From: an uncultured bacterium
GTDB taxonomy: Bacteria; Bacillota; Clostridia; Lachnospirales; Lachnospiraceae
Assembly (NCBI GenBank): GCA_947383005.1
Contig: CANDBT010000019.1
Coordinates: 1 to 64,000 of the forward strand
Length of the DNA stretch: 64,000 nucleotides
Reading direction: 5' to 3'
Shown: in pieces, positions 44,111 through 50,916 of the stretch
How the letters are laid out: every line of letters starts with the position of its first letter
Position numbering within the stretch: position 1 is the first letter of the stretch
Translations under genes and position numbers: made by a program
Notes under the pieces: generated by a model
Database searches by the model: none
Told to the model about the DNA's origin: nothing
Seen by the model: only the letters and a program-made list of their open reading frames with translations

Positions 44111-45463
44111 TCATCCGATTCCTCCATAGACAATGCCCAAAATAAATACAAATACGGCCAAAGGAACATATACATATTTACCTAATATTTTAAACCAAAC
44201 GCCCACCGGCTTTTTTCGCCCTGCAGAGAGTTCCTGATGAATCTCATCCCATCCCAGAATATAATAGATGGAAAAAGCTCCCAGCAACGCGCCAAAAGGC
44301 ACCACCAAAATAGTAACAAAGTCCATCCAGGCGCCTACCTTATTTCCATCTTCAATAAATAAGCCTACTCCGAGTGCAACTGCCCCGCATACGGCAACCA
44401 TAACGGAATGCGGCATTCCAAAACGGGTCTGCCAGGATTCACAGACTGCTTCAAACATATTAATTAAGCTGGTAATCCCGGCAAAGGCAACGGAAATAAA
44501 GAAAAATACGGCAAAGAGATTTCCCAAAGGCATACGGGAAAACACTTGTGGCAAAGTGATAAACATCAGAGGAGGCCCACTGGCCGGCTCAATACCAAAA
44601 GCAAACACAGCAGGCATAATGGCCAACCCTGCCAACATAGCAGCTAAAGTGTCAAATATCGCGGTATAAACCGATGCCTTGGGGATATCTTCATGTTTAC
44701 CCAAATAAGACCCATAAACAATCATTCCGGAACCGGTTATGGATAAGGAAAAAAAAGCTTGTCCCATAGCCATCACCCAGGTATCTGCCTGCAAAAGGTA
44801 TTCCCATTTGGGAATAAACAAAAACCGATACCCTTCTCCGGCTCCTTCCAGAAAAAATACCCTTACAGCCAAAACCACAAATAAAGCGAAAAACGCTGGC
44901 ATCAGGATTTTGTTGACTTTCTCAATCCCCTTCGTTGCACCGCCAATCAATAAAACACAGGCAATTACCACAACTGCGGTATGACAGGGGATATTGCCGA
45001 AAGCCGAAGAGATCCCGGCAAAAAATGCCCCTGGCTCAACAGCAAACAAACTTCCGGTAATGCTTGCCCCCAGAGCACGCAGAACCCATCCTAAAATCAC
45101 CGAATATCCGATGGCAATCCCCAAAGAACCTAAAAGAGGAATCCAGGCCAGCAGATAACCTGCTTTTCCCTTCCCTCTCCGCTTCCAACAGTATTCGTAA
45201 GAACCCAAAGTCCCTGTCCCGGCTCTCCGCCCAATGGCAAATTCTGCCGATAACCCTACCAGACCAAACAAAGCGATAAAGATAAAATAGGGGATCAAAA
45301 ATGCGGCGCCTCCATACTGCCCCAGCCGATAGGGAAACAACCAAATATTCCCCATGCCTACTGCCGAACCCACACAAGCCAACACAAATCCCAGAGAATT
45401 CTGAAACCCGCCATTTTGATGCGGCGCTTTTATCTGTGAGACGTCTGTTTTGTTTATTTTCAT
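44111..45463 (-). CDS. Neurotransmitter:sodium symporter (NSS) family transporter
   Basis: This protein of about 450 aa has roughly eleven to twelve helices. It starts with the NSS signature GFVLACVGSAVGMGNIWLFPYRLGQYGGAAF (about residues 23-53 of the chosen frame, shown as shorter pieces GFVLACVGSAVGMGN and WLFPYRLG), with the unwound helix and Na+ site. It resembles bacterial tryptophan/leucine-type transporters. The ATG at 45463 follows AAAGGAT. A LysR gene is divergently encoded, suggesting control. Confidence 0.9.
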   Translation of the reverse strand: MKINKTDVSQIKAPHQNGGFQNSLGFVLACVGSAVGMGNIWLFPYRLGQYGGAAFLIPYFIFIALFGLVGLSAEFAIGRRAGTGTLGSYEYCWKRRGKGKAGYLLAWIPLLGSLGIAIGYSVILGWVLRALGASITGSLFAVEPGAFFAGISSAFGNIPCHTAVVVIACVLLIGGATKGIEKVNKILMPAFFALFVVLAVRVFFLEGAGEGYRFLFIPKWEYLLQADTWVMAMGQAFFSLSITGSGMIVYGSYLGKHEDIPKASVYTAIFDTLAAMLAGLAIMPAVFAFGIEPASGPPLMFITLPQVFSRMPLGNLFAVFFFISVAFAGITSLINMFEAVCESWQTRFGMPHSVMVAVCGAVALGVGLFIEDGNKVGAWMDFVTILVVPFGALLGAFSIYYILGWDEIHQELSAGRKKPVGVWFKILGKYVYVPLAVFVFILGIVYGGIG

Positions 45464-45555
45464 TGTAAAATCCTTTCTGTTATGCTTGAAATTATTCATG
45501 TTTTACTATATAGTATAAACAAGCATTTGTAAAATTAATAATTTTAATAAGGAGA

Positions 45556-45580
45556 ATCGATTTTCTCGATGATATATCGA
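45556..45580. promoter_or_regulatory. Phased ATCGA/TCGAT operator at the LysR start
   Basis: Half-sites ATCGA (45556-45560), TCGAT (45566-45570) and ATCGA (45576-45580) form two overlapping perfect inverted repeats with 5-bp spacers, phased at 10 bp. The array overlaps the RBS-to-start region of the LysR gene. A TACTATATAGTA palindrome lies further upstream near the NSS promoter side. Confidence 0.5.
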
Positions 45581-46479
45581 TGATATTTTTAGACATCAAA
45601 AATCTTGAAACCTTTATTCAGGTGGCGGAGCTTTCCAGTTTTACCAAAGCAGCGGAAAAATCCGGCTATTCCCAATCCACCGTATCCTTCCATATCAAAC
45701 AACTGGAAAATACCCTGGGAGTCCCGCTTTTTGAGCGAATCAACCACACGGTATCCCTGACTGCCAAAGGACGTGAGGTTTTATCTTATGCCCATCAGAT
45801 TCGCTTTCTGACACAAAAAATGGAAAAACAGCTTCACCAAAAGACAGAACTTATCCGGGGACACGTTCGCATTGCGATGGCTGATTCTTTGTGCAGTTGG
45901 CTTTTAAAAGATAATTTCGGGAATTTTTGCCGCCAGCATCCGGGGATTGCCATGAAGATTATCTCGGCCAGCACGGAAGAAATGTTTCGGCTCCTGAATC
46001 AAAATGAAGTGGATATGGTCTATACTCTGGACAATCATATCTATAACCATACCTATCATATTGCCCGCGAAGAAAAAATCATGGCCCATTTCGTAGCCGG
46101 GAGCAGTTTTTTTCAACCAAAAGGGCTGCCTGTTTCCCTGCAGGAACTGGTATCGCTGCCTTTTCTCCTCACCGAAAAAGGGATGAGCTACCGTCGGCTC
46201 ATGGATGAAAAGCTGGCTTCCTTATCCATGGAAATCGAACCCATTCTGGAAACCGGCAACGCGGATTTAATCTGCCTTTTGGTATCTCAGGGAATGGGAA
46301 TCTCCTTCCTGCCGGATTATGTGACCAGGGAAGCGGTAAAAGACGGAAAAATCATCTATCTTCCGATAGAAGGATTTGATATCGATATCTGGCTCCAACT
46401 GCTATACCATCGGGACAAATGGATATCGCCATCCATGAAAGCGGTAATCGAATATTTATCATTAATGTTCACGCCATAA
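45580..46479 (+). CDS. LysR-family transcriptional regulator
   Basis: This 299-aa regulator has the N-terminal helix-turn-helix (about 1-60, FIQVAELSSFTKAAEKSGYSQ then TVSFHIKQLE) and a C-terminal ligand-binding domain of the periplasmic-binding-protein fold. It is divergent from the NSS transporter and probably controls it; the ligand is unknown. RBS AAGGAG (about 45549-45554) is 25 bp upstream of the start, longer than usual, so the exact start is not certain. Confidence 0.92.
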   Translation: MIFLDIKNLETFIQVAELSSFTKAAEKSGYSQSTVSFHIKQLENTLGVPLFERINHTVSLTAKGREVLSYAHQIRFLTQKMEKQLHQKTELIRGHVRIAMADSLCSWLLKDNFGNFCRQHPGIAMKIISASTEEMFRLLNQNEVDMVYTLDNHIYNHTYHIAREEKIMAHFVAGSSFFQPKGLPVSLQELVSLPFLLTEKGMSYRRLMDEKLASLSMEIEPILETGNADLICLLVSQGMGISFLPDYVTREAVKDGKIIYLPIEGFDIDIWLQLLYHRDKWISPSMKAVIEYLSLMFTP

Positions 46480-46499
46480 ACGATACATTGTACTATGAA

Positions 46500-46620
46500 A
46501 GTCTCGATCCATTCCGGTAGGTCTGCGCAGAGTCTGCCCCAACGAAGCGAGGGTACTTGCTGCGCTGTCATACAGCGCCAAAATGCCTGCCGATCCGACA
46601 GATGCTTTCTCTCAGTAGCG
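46500..46620. other. Structured intergenic element 3' of the LysR gene
   Basis: The stretch contains a GCGCTG/CAGCGC hairpin near 46572-46589 nested in weaker CCGGTAGG/CCTGCCG pairing. I find only this copy in the window. It may be a terminator or a diverged member of the intergenic repeat families. Confidence 0.35.
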
Positions 46621-46743
46621 GAAGAAATGAAAACGGAAGCAAATGTATCAGTATTTTGAAGCAGAATTTTCTAAATTGAAGCAGAACTTCCTGAAACTAA
46701 ATTTCTATAAAGTCGAATTTTGACAAAGTTTCTCTTTCCAATT

Positions 46744-46773
46744 TCTACAAAATTTTACAAAATCCGCTATAAT
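46744..46773 (+). promoter_or_regulatory. Promoter of the small toxin-like gene
   Basis: TCTACA (46744-46749), an 18-bp spacer and a perfect TATAAT (46768-46773). Predicted start is near 46780, giving a leader of about 115 nt before the start codon. Confidence 0.65.
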
Positions 46774-46779
46774 AAGAGG

Positions 46780-46896
46780 GTCAGGAGCAGACAAGTGAGC
46801 ACTCCCTATTTGGAAGCTGCACACCTTTGAGACAAGCTTAATAAACTTAGGCTTGTGCCACAGGTGTGCAAACACCAGAGAAAGGAGGATGTGTTT
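46780..46896 (+). promoter_or_regulatory. Structured 5' leader of the toxin-like mRNA
   Basis: GCACACCT (about 46818) pairs with AGGTGTGC (about 46862), with an inner ACAAGC/GCTTGT stem. The strong AAAGGAGG ribosome site follows. Type I toxin mRNAs often have such structured leaders that limit early translation. Confidence 0.55.
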
Positions 46897-47070
46897 ATGA
46901 TTTTCCTCGAAATCCTTAGCTGTATCGTGAGTATCTTGGTAGGTGTAGTAACATTAACCAAAGAGTGTAAATCTTACATACCGCGCAGTAAAGGACGGAC
47001 AGTAAAAAACCCATCAGCTAGCCTGCCAGCACCTGATGGGTCGAGAGACGATTGCGAAAGCAACCGTTGA
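46897..47070 (+). CDS. Small membrane peptide, probable type I toxin (57 aa)
   Basis: The peptide begins MIFLEILSCIVSILVGVV, a single hydrophobic helix with a short acidic start, followed by a charged tail (TLTKECKSY, a basic SKGRTVK stretch and a polar end). This architecture fits small pore-forming toxins of the TxpA/BsrG/Fst kind. The ATG has an ideal AAAGGAGG at 46881-46888. The 3' third of the ORF lies inside sequence also read from the opposite strand by a probable antisense RNA. The peptide family itself is not one I recognise. Confidence 0.75.
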   Translation: MIFLEILSCIVSILVGVVTLTKECKSYIPRSKGRTVKNPSASLPAPDGSRDDCESNR

Positions 47071-47109
47071 TCGTCCAAGGGGTGGCAGCAACACCGCCAC
47101 CCTTTTTAC
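47003..47109 (-). ncRNA. Probable antisense antitoxin RNA
   Basis: A minus-strand promoter (47116-47144) predicts a start near 47109. A perfect terminator, ACCCATCAG/CTGATGGGT (47033-47041 and 47009-47017) followed by TTTTTT, ends it near 47003. The approx. 106-nt RNA is complementary to the last third of the toxin ORF, the 3' UTR and the toxin terminator. Convergent 3'-overlapping transcripts are the arrangement of txpA/ratA and bsrG/SR4 in Bacillus. Confidence 0.7.
47077..47105 (+). terminator. Terminator of the toxin mRNA
   Basis: GGGTGGC (47080-47086) pairs with GCCACCC (47096-47102), extended by weaker pairs, and is followed by five T. It lies 6 bp after the ORF stop. Confidence 0.85.
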
Positions 47110-47115
47110 AAGTTC

Positions 47116-47144
47116 ATCATAGCATGGTAAAAACCTAAAGTCAA
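47116..47144 (-). promoter_or_regulatory. Strong promoter of the antisense RNA
   Basis: On the minus strand, TTGACT (47139-47144), a 17-bp spacer and TATGAT (47116-47121), near consensus. There is no ORF downstream before the terminator, so its product is an RNA. Confidence 0.8.
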
Positions 47145-47182
47145 GAAAAAGTCAAACTGCCTTTTTCCCTTTAAAACGAATA

Positions 47183-47375
47183 GGTTACTGTTCACAGATA
47201 CCCTGTGAACGTAACCGCATATGCCCATTTTAAATTGCCTTCGGGTTCTAAGCGCCAGTGGCGCTTGTTTAGAACCGACCGGAACGGAGTGTAGACGGGG
47301 CATATGCTTTGCTCCCATAATGATATCCGCCCATGGCTAATCAGCGAAGTGATTAGCCATGGTGTGAACAGTAAC
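47183..47375. repeat. Structured repeat, GTTACTGTTCAC family, copy in + orientation
   Basis: The ends GGTTACTGTTCACA and TGTGAACAGTAAC pair. Inner arms are GCATATGCCC with GGGGCATATGC, GGTTCTAAGCGCC with GGCGCTTGTTTAGAACC, and ATGGCTAATC with GATTAGCCAT. It is about 90% identical to the inverse copy at 49935-50129. Confidence 0.88.
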
Positions 47376-47382
47376 ACGAATG

Positions 47383-47413
47383 GTAACAGTTCAGATAACC
47401 CTTGAACTGTTAC
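47383..47413. repeat. Short 31-bp hairpin (GTAACAGTTC family)
   Basis: GTAACAGTTCA and TTGAACTGTTAC pair around GATAACCC. It lies 7 bp from the 47183-47375 element, just as a related short hairpin (50147-50177) lies 17 bp from the inverse copy. Confidence 0.8.
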
Positions 47414-47608
47414 AACGAATGTCCATCCTTGCCACTACAAGCTTCTTAAACGGAAGCAGAGCCGCAAAAGGCAAGGTCAGATATCCGAAGCGGGAATCAG
47501 AAGTACGGGGAATCAGAGATTGGAAAAGTTGTATATGGAACGCACGCAATTAAACAGATAGTAAGAGAAAATCACCAAAATCCATGAAATCAAACCTAAA
47601 AAGTACAC
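47414..47608. other. Gene-free stretch before tRNA-Met
   Basis: The only structure I see is CCTTGCC (47427-47433) with GGCAAGG (47470-47476), enclosing CTTC/GAAG. No ORF with a ribosome site is present. Confidence 0.4.
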
Positions 47609-47635
47609 AAAAACACCTGCCAACTTGACAGATGT
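47609..47635 (-). terminator. Terminator of tRNA-Met
   Basis: On the minus strand, ACATCTGTCA pairs with TGGCAGGTGT, using two G-U pairs, with a 3-nt loop followed by TTTTTG. It starts 12 bp beyond the tRNA 3' end. Confidence 0.75.
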
Positions 47636-47646
47636 CCCTGCTTTAG

Positions 47647-47720
47647 TAGCGGAAGGGAGATTTGAACTCTCGACACCACGGGTATGAACCGTGTGCTCTA
47701 GCCAACTGAGCTATTCCGCC
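47647..47720 (-). tRNA. tRNA-Met (CAT anticodon, elongator type)
   Basis: Cloverleaf on the minus strand: acceptor GGCGGAA/TTCCGCT, D arm, anticodon stem CACGG/CCGTG with loop TTCATAC (anticodon CAT), and T arm GAGAGTTCAAATCTC. The acceptor is paired and the anticodon stem lacks the three G-C pairs of initiators, so it is an elongator Met (an Ile2 reading after lysidine modification is less likely). No CCA tail is encoded. Confidence 0.92.
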
Positions 47721-47799
47721 ATTTTCTTGTTGTTTTTTGACTGCTCTGTTAGTATATCTTTTCTTGGTAAAATTGTCAAGTATTTTTTGAATTTTTTTT

Positions 47800-47835
47800 G
47801 TAACAGTTCAGACGGGTATCTGTGAACGGTTTTCT
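47800..47835. repeat. Degenerate GTAACAGTTCAGAC-type hairpin upstream of pyrB
   Basis: GTAACAGTTCAGACGGGTATC followed by TGTGAACGG looks like a truncated copy of the GTAACAGTTCAGAC family. It lies in the leader side of pyrB and is the exception to the 3' location of the others. Confidence 0.45.
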
Positions 47836-47858
47836 TACGCTTCTTTGATAAAAACTAC

Positions 47859-47887
47859 TGGAAATCCGTCACCAAATCATATATAAT
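47859..47887 (+). promoter_or_regulatory. Promoter of pyrBI
   Basis: TGGAAA (47859-47864), a 17-bp spacer and TATAAT (47882-47887). No PyrR-binding attenuator is visible in the short leader. Confidence 0.5.
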
Positions 47888-47927
47888 AAACCCGAAAACG
47901 TAAATCAAGCATCAAAGGAGAATCTTT

Positions 47928-48851
47928 ATGAGACACATGTTAAATCCACTTGATTTTTCGGTAGAAGAGATTGACCGGCTGTTGGCTTTAGCGACGGACA
48001 TTGAACACAATCCCTCTAAATATGCCCATGTCTGTGATGGCAAAAAATTAGCGACCCTATTTTACGAACCAAGTACCCGAACCCGCCTCAGTTTCGAATC
48101 CGCAATGTTAAATCTCGGTGGCAGCGTACTTGGTTTTTCTTCGGCTGATTCCAGCTCTGCTGCCAAAGGAGAAAGCGTTGCCGACACCATTCGGGTGATT
48201 TCCTGCTATGCGGATATCGCTGCCATGCGCCATCCAAAAGAAGGCGCCGCCCTGGTAGCCTCCCAGTATTCCCGTATCCCGGTAATCAATGCAGGGGACG
48301 GCGGGCACCAGCACCCGACACAGACATTGACCGACCTGCTGACTATCCGTTCCCTGACCGGGCGCTTAAGGGATATGACTGTGGGCCTCTGCGGCGACTT
48401 AAAATTTGGCCGTACTGTTCATTCGTTAATCAATGCCATGGTCCGTTATCCGGGCATACGTTTTGTATTGATTTCCCCTGATGAACTGCGAGTCCCCAGC
48501 TACATTCATGAGGATGTATTAAAAGCCAACCATGTGGAATTCGAAGAAGTCAACAACCTGGATGAAGCCATGTCTAAGTTGGACATCCTTTATATGACCC
48601 GTGTTCAAAGGGAACGTTTTTTCAATGAGGACGACTATATCCGCTTAAAAGACAGCTACATTTTAGACAAGAAAAAAATGAAACTTGCCAAAAAAGATAT
48701 GTTTGTCCTTCACCCTCTTCCCCGGGTCAATGAGATATCCACCGAAGTGGACAAAGACCCCCGGGCCGCCTATTTTAAACAGGTGCAGTACGGCGTCTAT
48801 GTGCGGATGGCATTGATCATGACATTATTGGAGGTGGAAAAGCCATGTTAA
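47928..48851 (+). CDS. pyrB: Aspartate carbamoyltransferase catalytic subunit
   Basis: This 307-aa enzyme makes carbamoyl-aspartate in pyrimidine synthesis. The carbamoyl-phosphate loop [15 protein letters not shown] and the C-terminal HPLPR motif are present. RBS AAAGGAG precedes the ATG. It overlaps pyrI by 7 bp. The pairing with pyrI indicates the allosteric, dodecameric ATCase type. Confidence 0.97.
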   Translation: MRHMLNPLDFSVEEIDRLLALATDIEHNPSKYAHVCDGKKLATLFYEPSTRTRLSFESAMLNLGGSVLGFSSADSSSAAKGESVADTIRVISCYADIAAMRHPKEGAALVASQYSRIPVINAGDGGHQHPTQTLTDLLTIRSLTGRLRDMTVGLCGDLKFGRTVHSLINAMVRYPGIRFVLISPDELRVPSYIHEDVLKANHVEFEEVNNLDEAMSKLDILYMTRVQRERFFNEDDYIRLKDSYILDKKKMKLAKKDMFVLHPLPRVNEISTEVDKDPRAAYFKQVQYGVYVRMALIMTLLEVEKPC

Positions 48852-49270
48852 ATATCAGCGGATTAAAAGAAGGGATTGTTCTTGACCACATCGAAGCCGG
48901 CAAAAGTTTAGATATTTACTACCACTTGGGACTGGACAAGCTGGAATGCCCGGTAGCCATCATCAAAAATGCCCGCAGCAACAAAATGGGACGGAAAGAT
49001 ATTATCAAAATCGAGAATCCTATGGAAAACCTGAATTTAGAAATTCTGGGCTATATCGACCATAATATTACGATCAATATCATTCAAGACAGTAAAATCG
49101 TCGAGAAAAAACGGCTGAGCCTGCCAAAGAAAATTACCAATGTAATTAAATGCAAAAATCCCCGGTGCATTACTTCTGTCGAGCAGGAACTTCCTCACGT
49201 ATTCTACCTGGCCGACGAAAAAAAGGAACTTTATCGGTGCTTATATTGTGAAGAAAAATACAGTGAGTGA
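48845..49270 (+). CDS. pyrI: Aspartate carbamoyltransferase regulatory subunit
   Basis: This 141-aa protein has an N-terminal nucleotide-effector domain (about 1-98) and a C-terminal zinc domain with four cysteines (CKNPRC and CLYC) that contacts PyrB. It binds CTP/ATP to tune ATCase activity. It is translationally coupled to pyrB. Confidence 0.96.
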   Translation: MLNISGLKEGIVLDHIEAGKSLDIYYHLGLDKLECPVAIIKNARSNKMGRKDIIKIENPMENLNLEILGYIDHNITINIIQDSKIVEKKRLSLPKKITNVIKCKNPRCITSVEQELPHVFYLADEKKELYRCLYCEEKYSE

Positions 49271-49284
49271 TACCTATTTGCAAA

Positions 49285-49369
49285 AAATCGAGTAGGGGAG
49301 TCTATTTCCCCTGCTCATCTTGCGGAGAGTTTTTTGTATCATAGGGCGCACTTTCCTATGATACAAAAA
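49285..49369. repeat. Structured intergenic repeat, GAGTAGGG plus TATCATAGG modules
   Basis: GAGTAGGGG pairs with CCCCTGCTC through a G-T pair near 49291-49315, followed by TTTTTGTATCATAGG (49331-49345) with CCTATGATACAAAAA (49355-49369), a perfect 15-bp inverted repeat. It lies between the convergent pyrI and CarD genes. The T/A flanks are on the wrong side for a classical terminator. Confidence 0.75.
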
Positions 49370-49389
49370 CAGCGTCAAGCGATCGGCAG

Positions 49390-49899
49390 TCATCTTTTCC
49401 GCTGTTCGATTTGTTCCGTAATATAGTTCTCCATGTTTTCTTTTGCTATACCTAAAGGGATCTCCAGCTCCGAATACAGATAATTCTCAGCCATATGCAA
49501 ATATTTTTTGTCCGTAGAAGTAATCTTTTTCCCTTGGGCGTTCCTCTGTTTTTTCCTCACATACAAAGTTTTGATAATCCTGACCCATTCTTTACAATCA
49601 CAAGATTTCATGCAAGCCTTGTATTGCGCTTCCCGCAGTTTTTCATTTCGAATCCATAATTCCTCAATATCTGGAATCTGCTCTATCAATCTTGAAGCTT
49701 CCTCTTTGGTAAGAATCGACCGCATGTAGGCTTTCTCACTATCCACAGGAGTAAATATCTTCCCGCCTTTCTGGTCAGAAGGTTTCAACACATAAAACAG
49801 GCGGTCTCTGGGAACCCCTTTCATATCCATGGTTACAATATCTTCTACCTGACAAACGCCTGAACCGCCATATATAATATATTCTCCCTTTTCAAACAT
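49390..49899 (-). CDS. CarD-like transcription factor
   Basis: This 169-aa protein has an N-terminal CarD/TRCF RNAP-interaction domain (about 3-60, GEYIIYGGSGVCQVEDI) and a helical C-terminal domain of the CarD type. CarD binds the RNA polymerase beta subunit and stabilises open promoters, often of rRNA and stress genes. The start at 49899 follows AAGGGAAGG. It is a single-gene unit. Confidence 0.85.
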   Translation of the reverse strand: MFEKGEYIIYGGSGVCQVEDIVTMDMKGVPRDRLFYVLKPSDQKGGKIFTPVDSEKAYMRSILTKEEASRLIEQIPDIEELWIRNEKLREAQYKACMKSCDCKEWVRIIKTLYVRKKQRNAQGKKITSTDKKYLHMAENYLYSELEIPLGIAKENMENYITEQIEQRKR

Positions 49900-49934
49900 G
49901 CAATACCTTCCCTTTCCCGTATTGTACAATCTCC

Positions 49935-50129
49935 GTTACTGTTCACACCATGGCTAATCACTCCGCTGATTAGCCATAGGCAGATATCATTATGGGAGCA
50001 AAGCATATGCCCCCGTCTACACTCCGTTCCGGTCGGTTCTAAACAAGCGCCACTGGCGCTTAGAACCCGATGGCAATTTAATATGGGCATATGCGGTTAC
50101 GTCCACAGGGTACCTGCGCGAACGTAACC
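49935..50129. repeat. Structured repeat, GTTACTGTTCAC family, inverse copy
   Basis: This is the reverse complement of the element at 47183-47375 at about 90% identity. Arms include ATGGCTAATC/GATTAGCCAT, GGTTCTAAACAAGCGCC/GGCGCTTAGAACC and a GGTTACG hairpin. It lies 3' of the HAD gene and upstream of the CarD gene. Confidence 0.88.
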
Positions 50130-50146
50130 AATCTCCGCAAAAACTT

Positions 50147-50177
50147 GCAGCAGTTCAGATAACGTTCGAACTGCTAC
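50147..50177. repeat. Short 31-bp hairpin at the HAD gene stop
   Basis: GCAGCAGTTC and GAACTGCTAC pair around AGATAACGTTC. The stem carries compensatory changes relative to 47383-47413 (GTAACAGTTC/GAACTGTTAC). The element overlaps the stop codon of the HAD gene. Confidence 0.8.
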
Positions 50178-50818
50178 AAAAACTTCACAATATCCTCTGC
50201 CTTTTCGGCTATGTATTCCGCTCCGGCCCGTTCCAGCTCTTCATTACTGCCATAACCATAGAGAACACCTATGGTTTCCAGTCCGTTCTTTCTGGCGCCA
50301 TAGACATCATGTTCCCTGTCACCTACCATTATTGCCTTTTCTGGCTCAATCACATTACATGCCTGAAGCACATAACGAATCACGTCGGCCTTGTTGACCC
50401 GTCTGTCATCCAATGTCGCGCCGCCGACAAAATCAAAATACCGGACTAAATGGAAATGTTCCAACACCCTTTTTGCCGCAGTCTCAGGCTTTGATGTCGC
50501 AAGCGCCAAAAAATATCCTCTGCCTTTCAGGCATTCCAGCATCCAGGGGACTCCCGGGTAAACCCGATTCTCAAAAATACCCTGCCGGTCAAAATATTCC
50601 CTGTATATTTCCACACCTTCCAATGCCTTTTTTTCATCGAACCCGTAATATTTCATCAAGCTGTCCTTTAATGGCGGCCCCAGCCACGGACGTAGCCGAC
50701 TGCGGTTTTCTACCGAAATCCCATAATAAGCCAGCATATATTCAATAGAATTCATAATTCCTTCCTGGGAATCGGTCAGCGTCCCGTCCAGATCAAATAG
50801 TACACAGCTTTTCTTCAT
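50174..50818 (-). CDS. HAD-superfamily phosphatase (phosphoglycolate/PgmB-like)
   Basis: This protein of about 214 aa has HAD motifs DLDGTLTDS (catalytic Asps), a threonine in motif II (ALATSKPE) and the C-terminal GDREHDVYGA motif, with an alpha-helical cap 1. It probably dephosphorylates a small sugar or glycolate phosphate; the substrate is not clear. The start at 50818 follows AAAAGGGGACGGG. Confidence 0.85.
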   Translation of the reverse strand: MKKSCVLFDLDGTLTDSQEGIMNSIEYMLAYYGISVENRSRLRPWLGPPLKDSLMKYYGFDEKKALEGVEIYREYFDRQGIFENRVYPGVPWMLECLKGRGYFLALATSKPETAAKRVLEHFHLVRYFDFVGGATLDDRRVNKADVIRYVLQACNVIEPEKAIMVGDREHDVYGARKNGLETIGVLYGYGSNEELERAGAEYIAEKAEDIVKFL

Positions 50819-50859
50819 TCCCGTCCCCTTTTCCCTCCAATATATGAGCACCTATATGG

Positions 50860-50891
50860 GGAGACCGGGAATCCTGCGATCCCCGGTCTCC
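50860..50891 (-). terminator. GC-rich hairpin after pckA
   Basis: GGAGACCGGG pairs with CCCGGTCTCC (50860-50869 and 50882-50891). On the minus strand it is followed by CCCATATAGG, not a T-run, so termination would need other factors. Confidence 0.5.
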
Positions 50892-50916
50892 GTCTAGTCC
50901 AATGTCCTGCTATAGT

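Noticed and set aside
49331..49369. The 15-bp inverted repeat as a terminator between pyrI and CarD
   Set aside because: The T-run is 5' of the stem and the A-run 3' on both strands, the reverse of an intrinsic terminator. It is kept as a repeat module.
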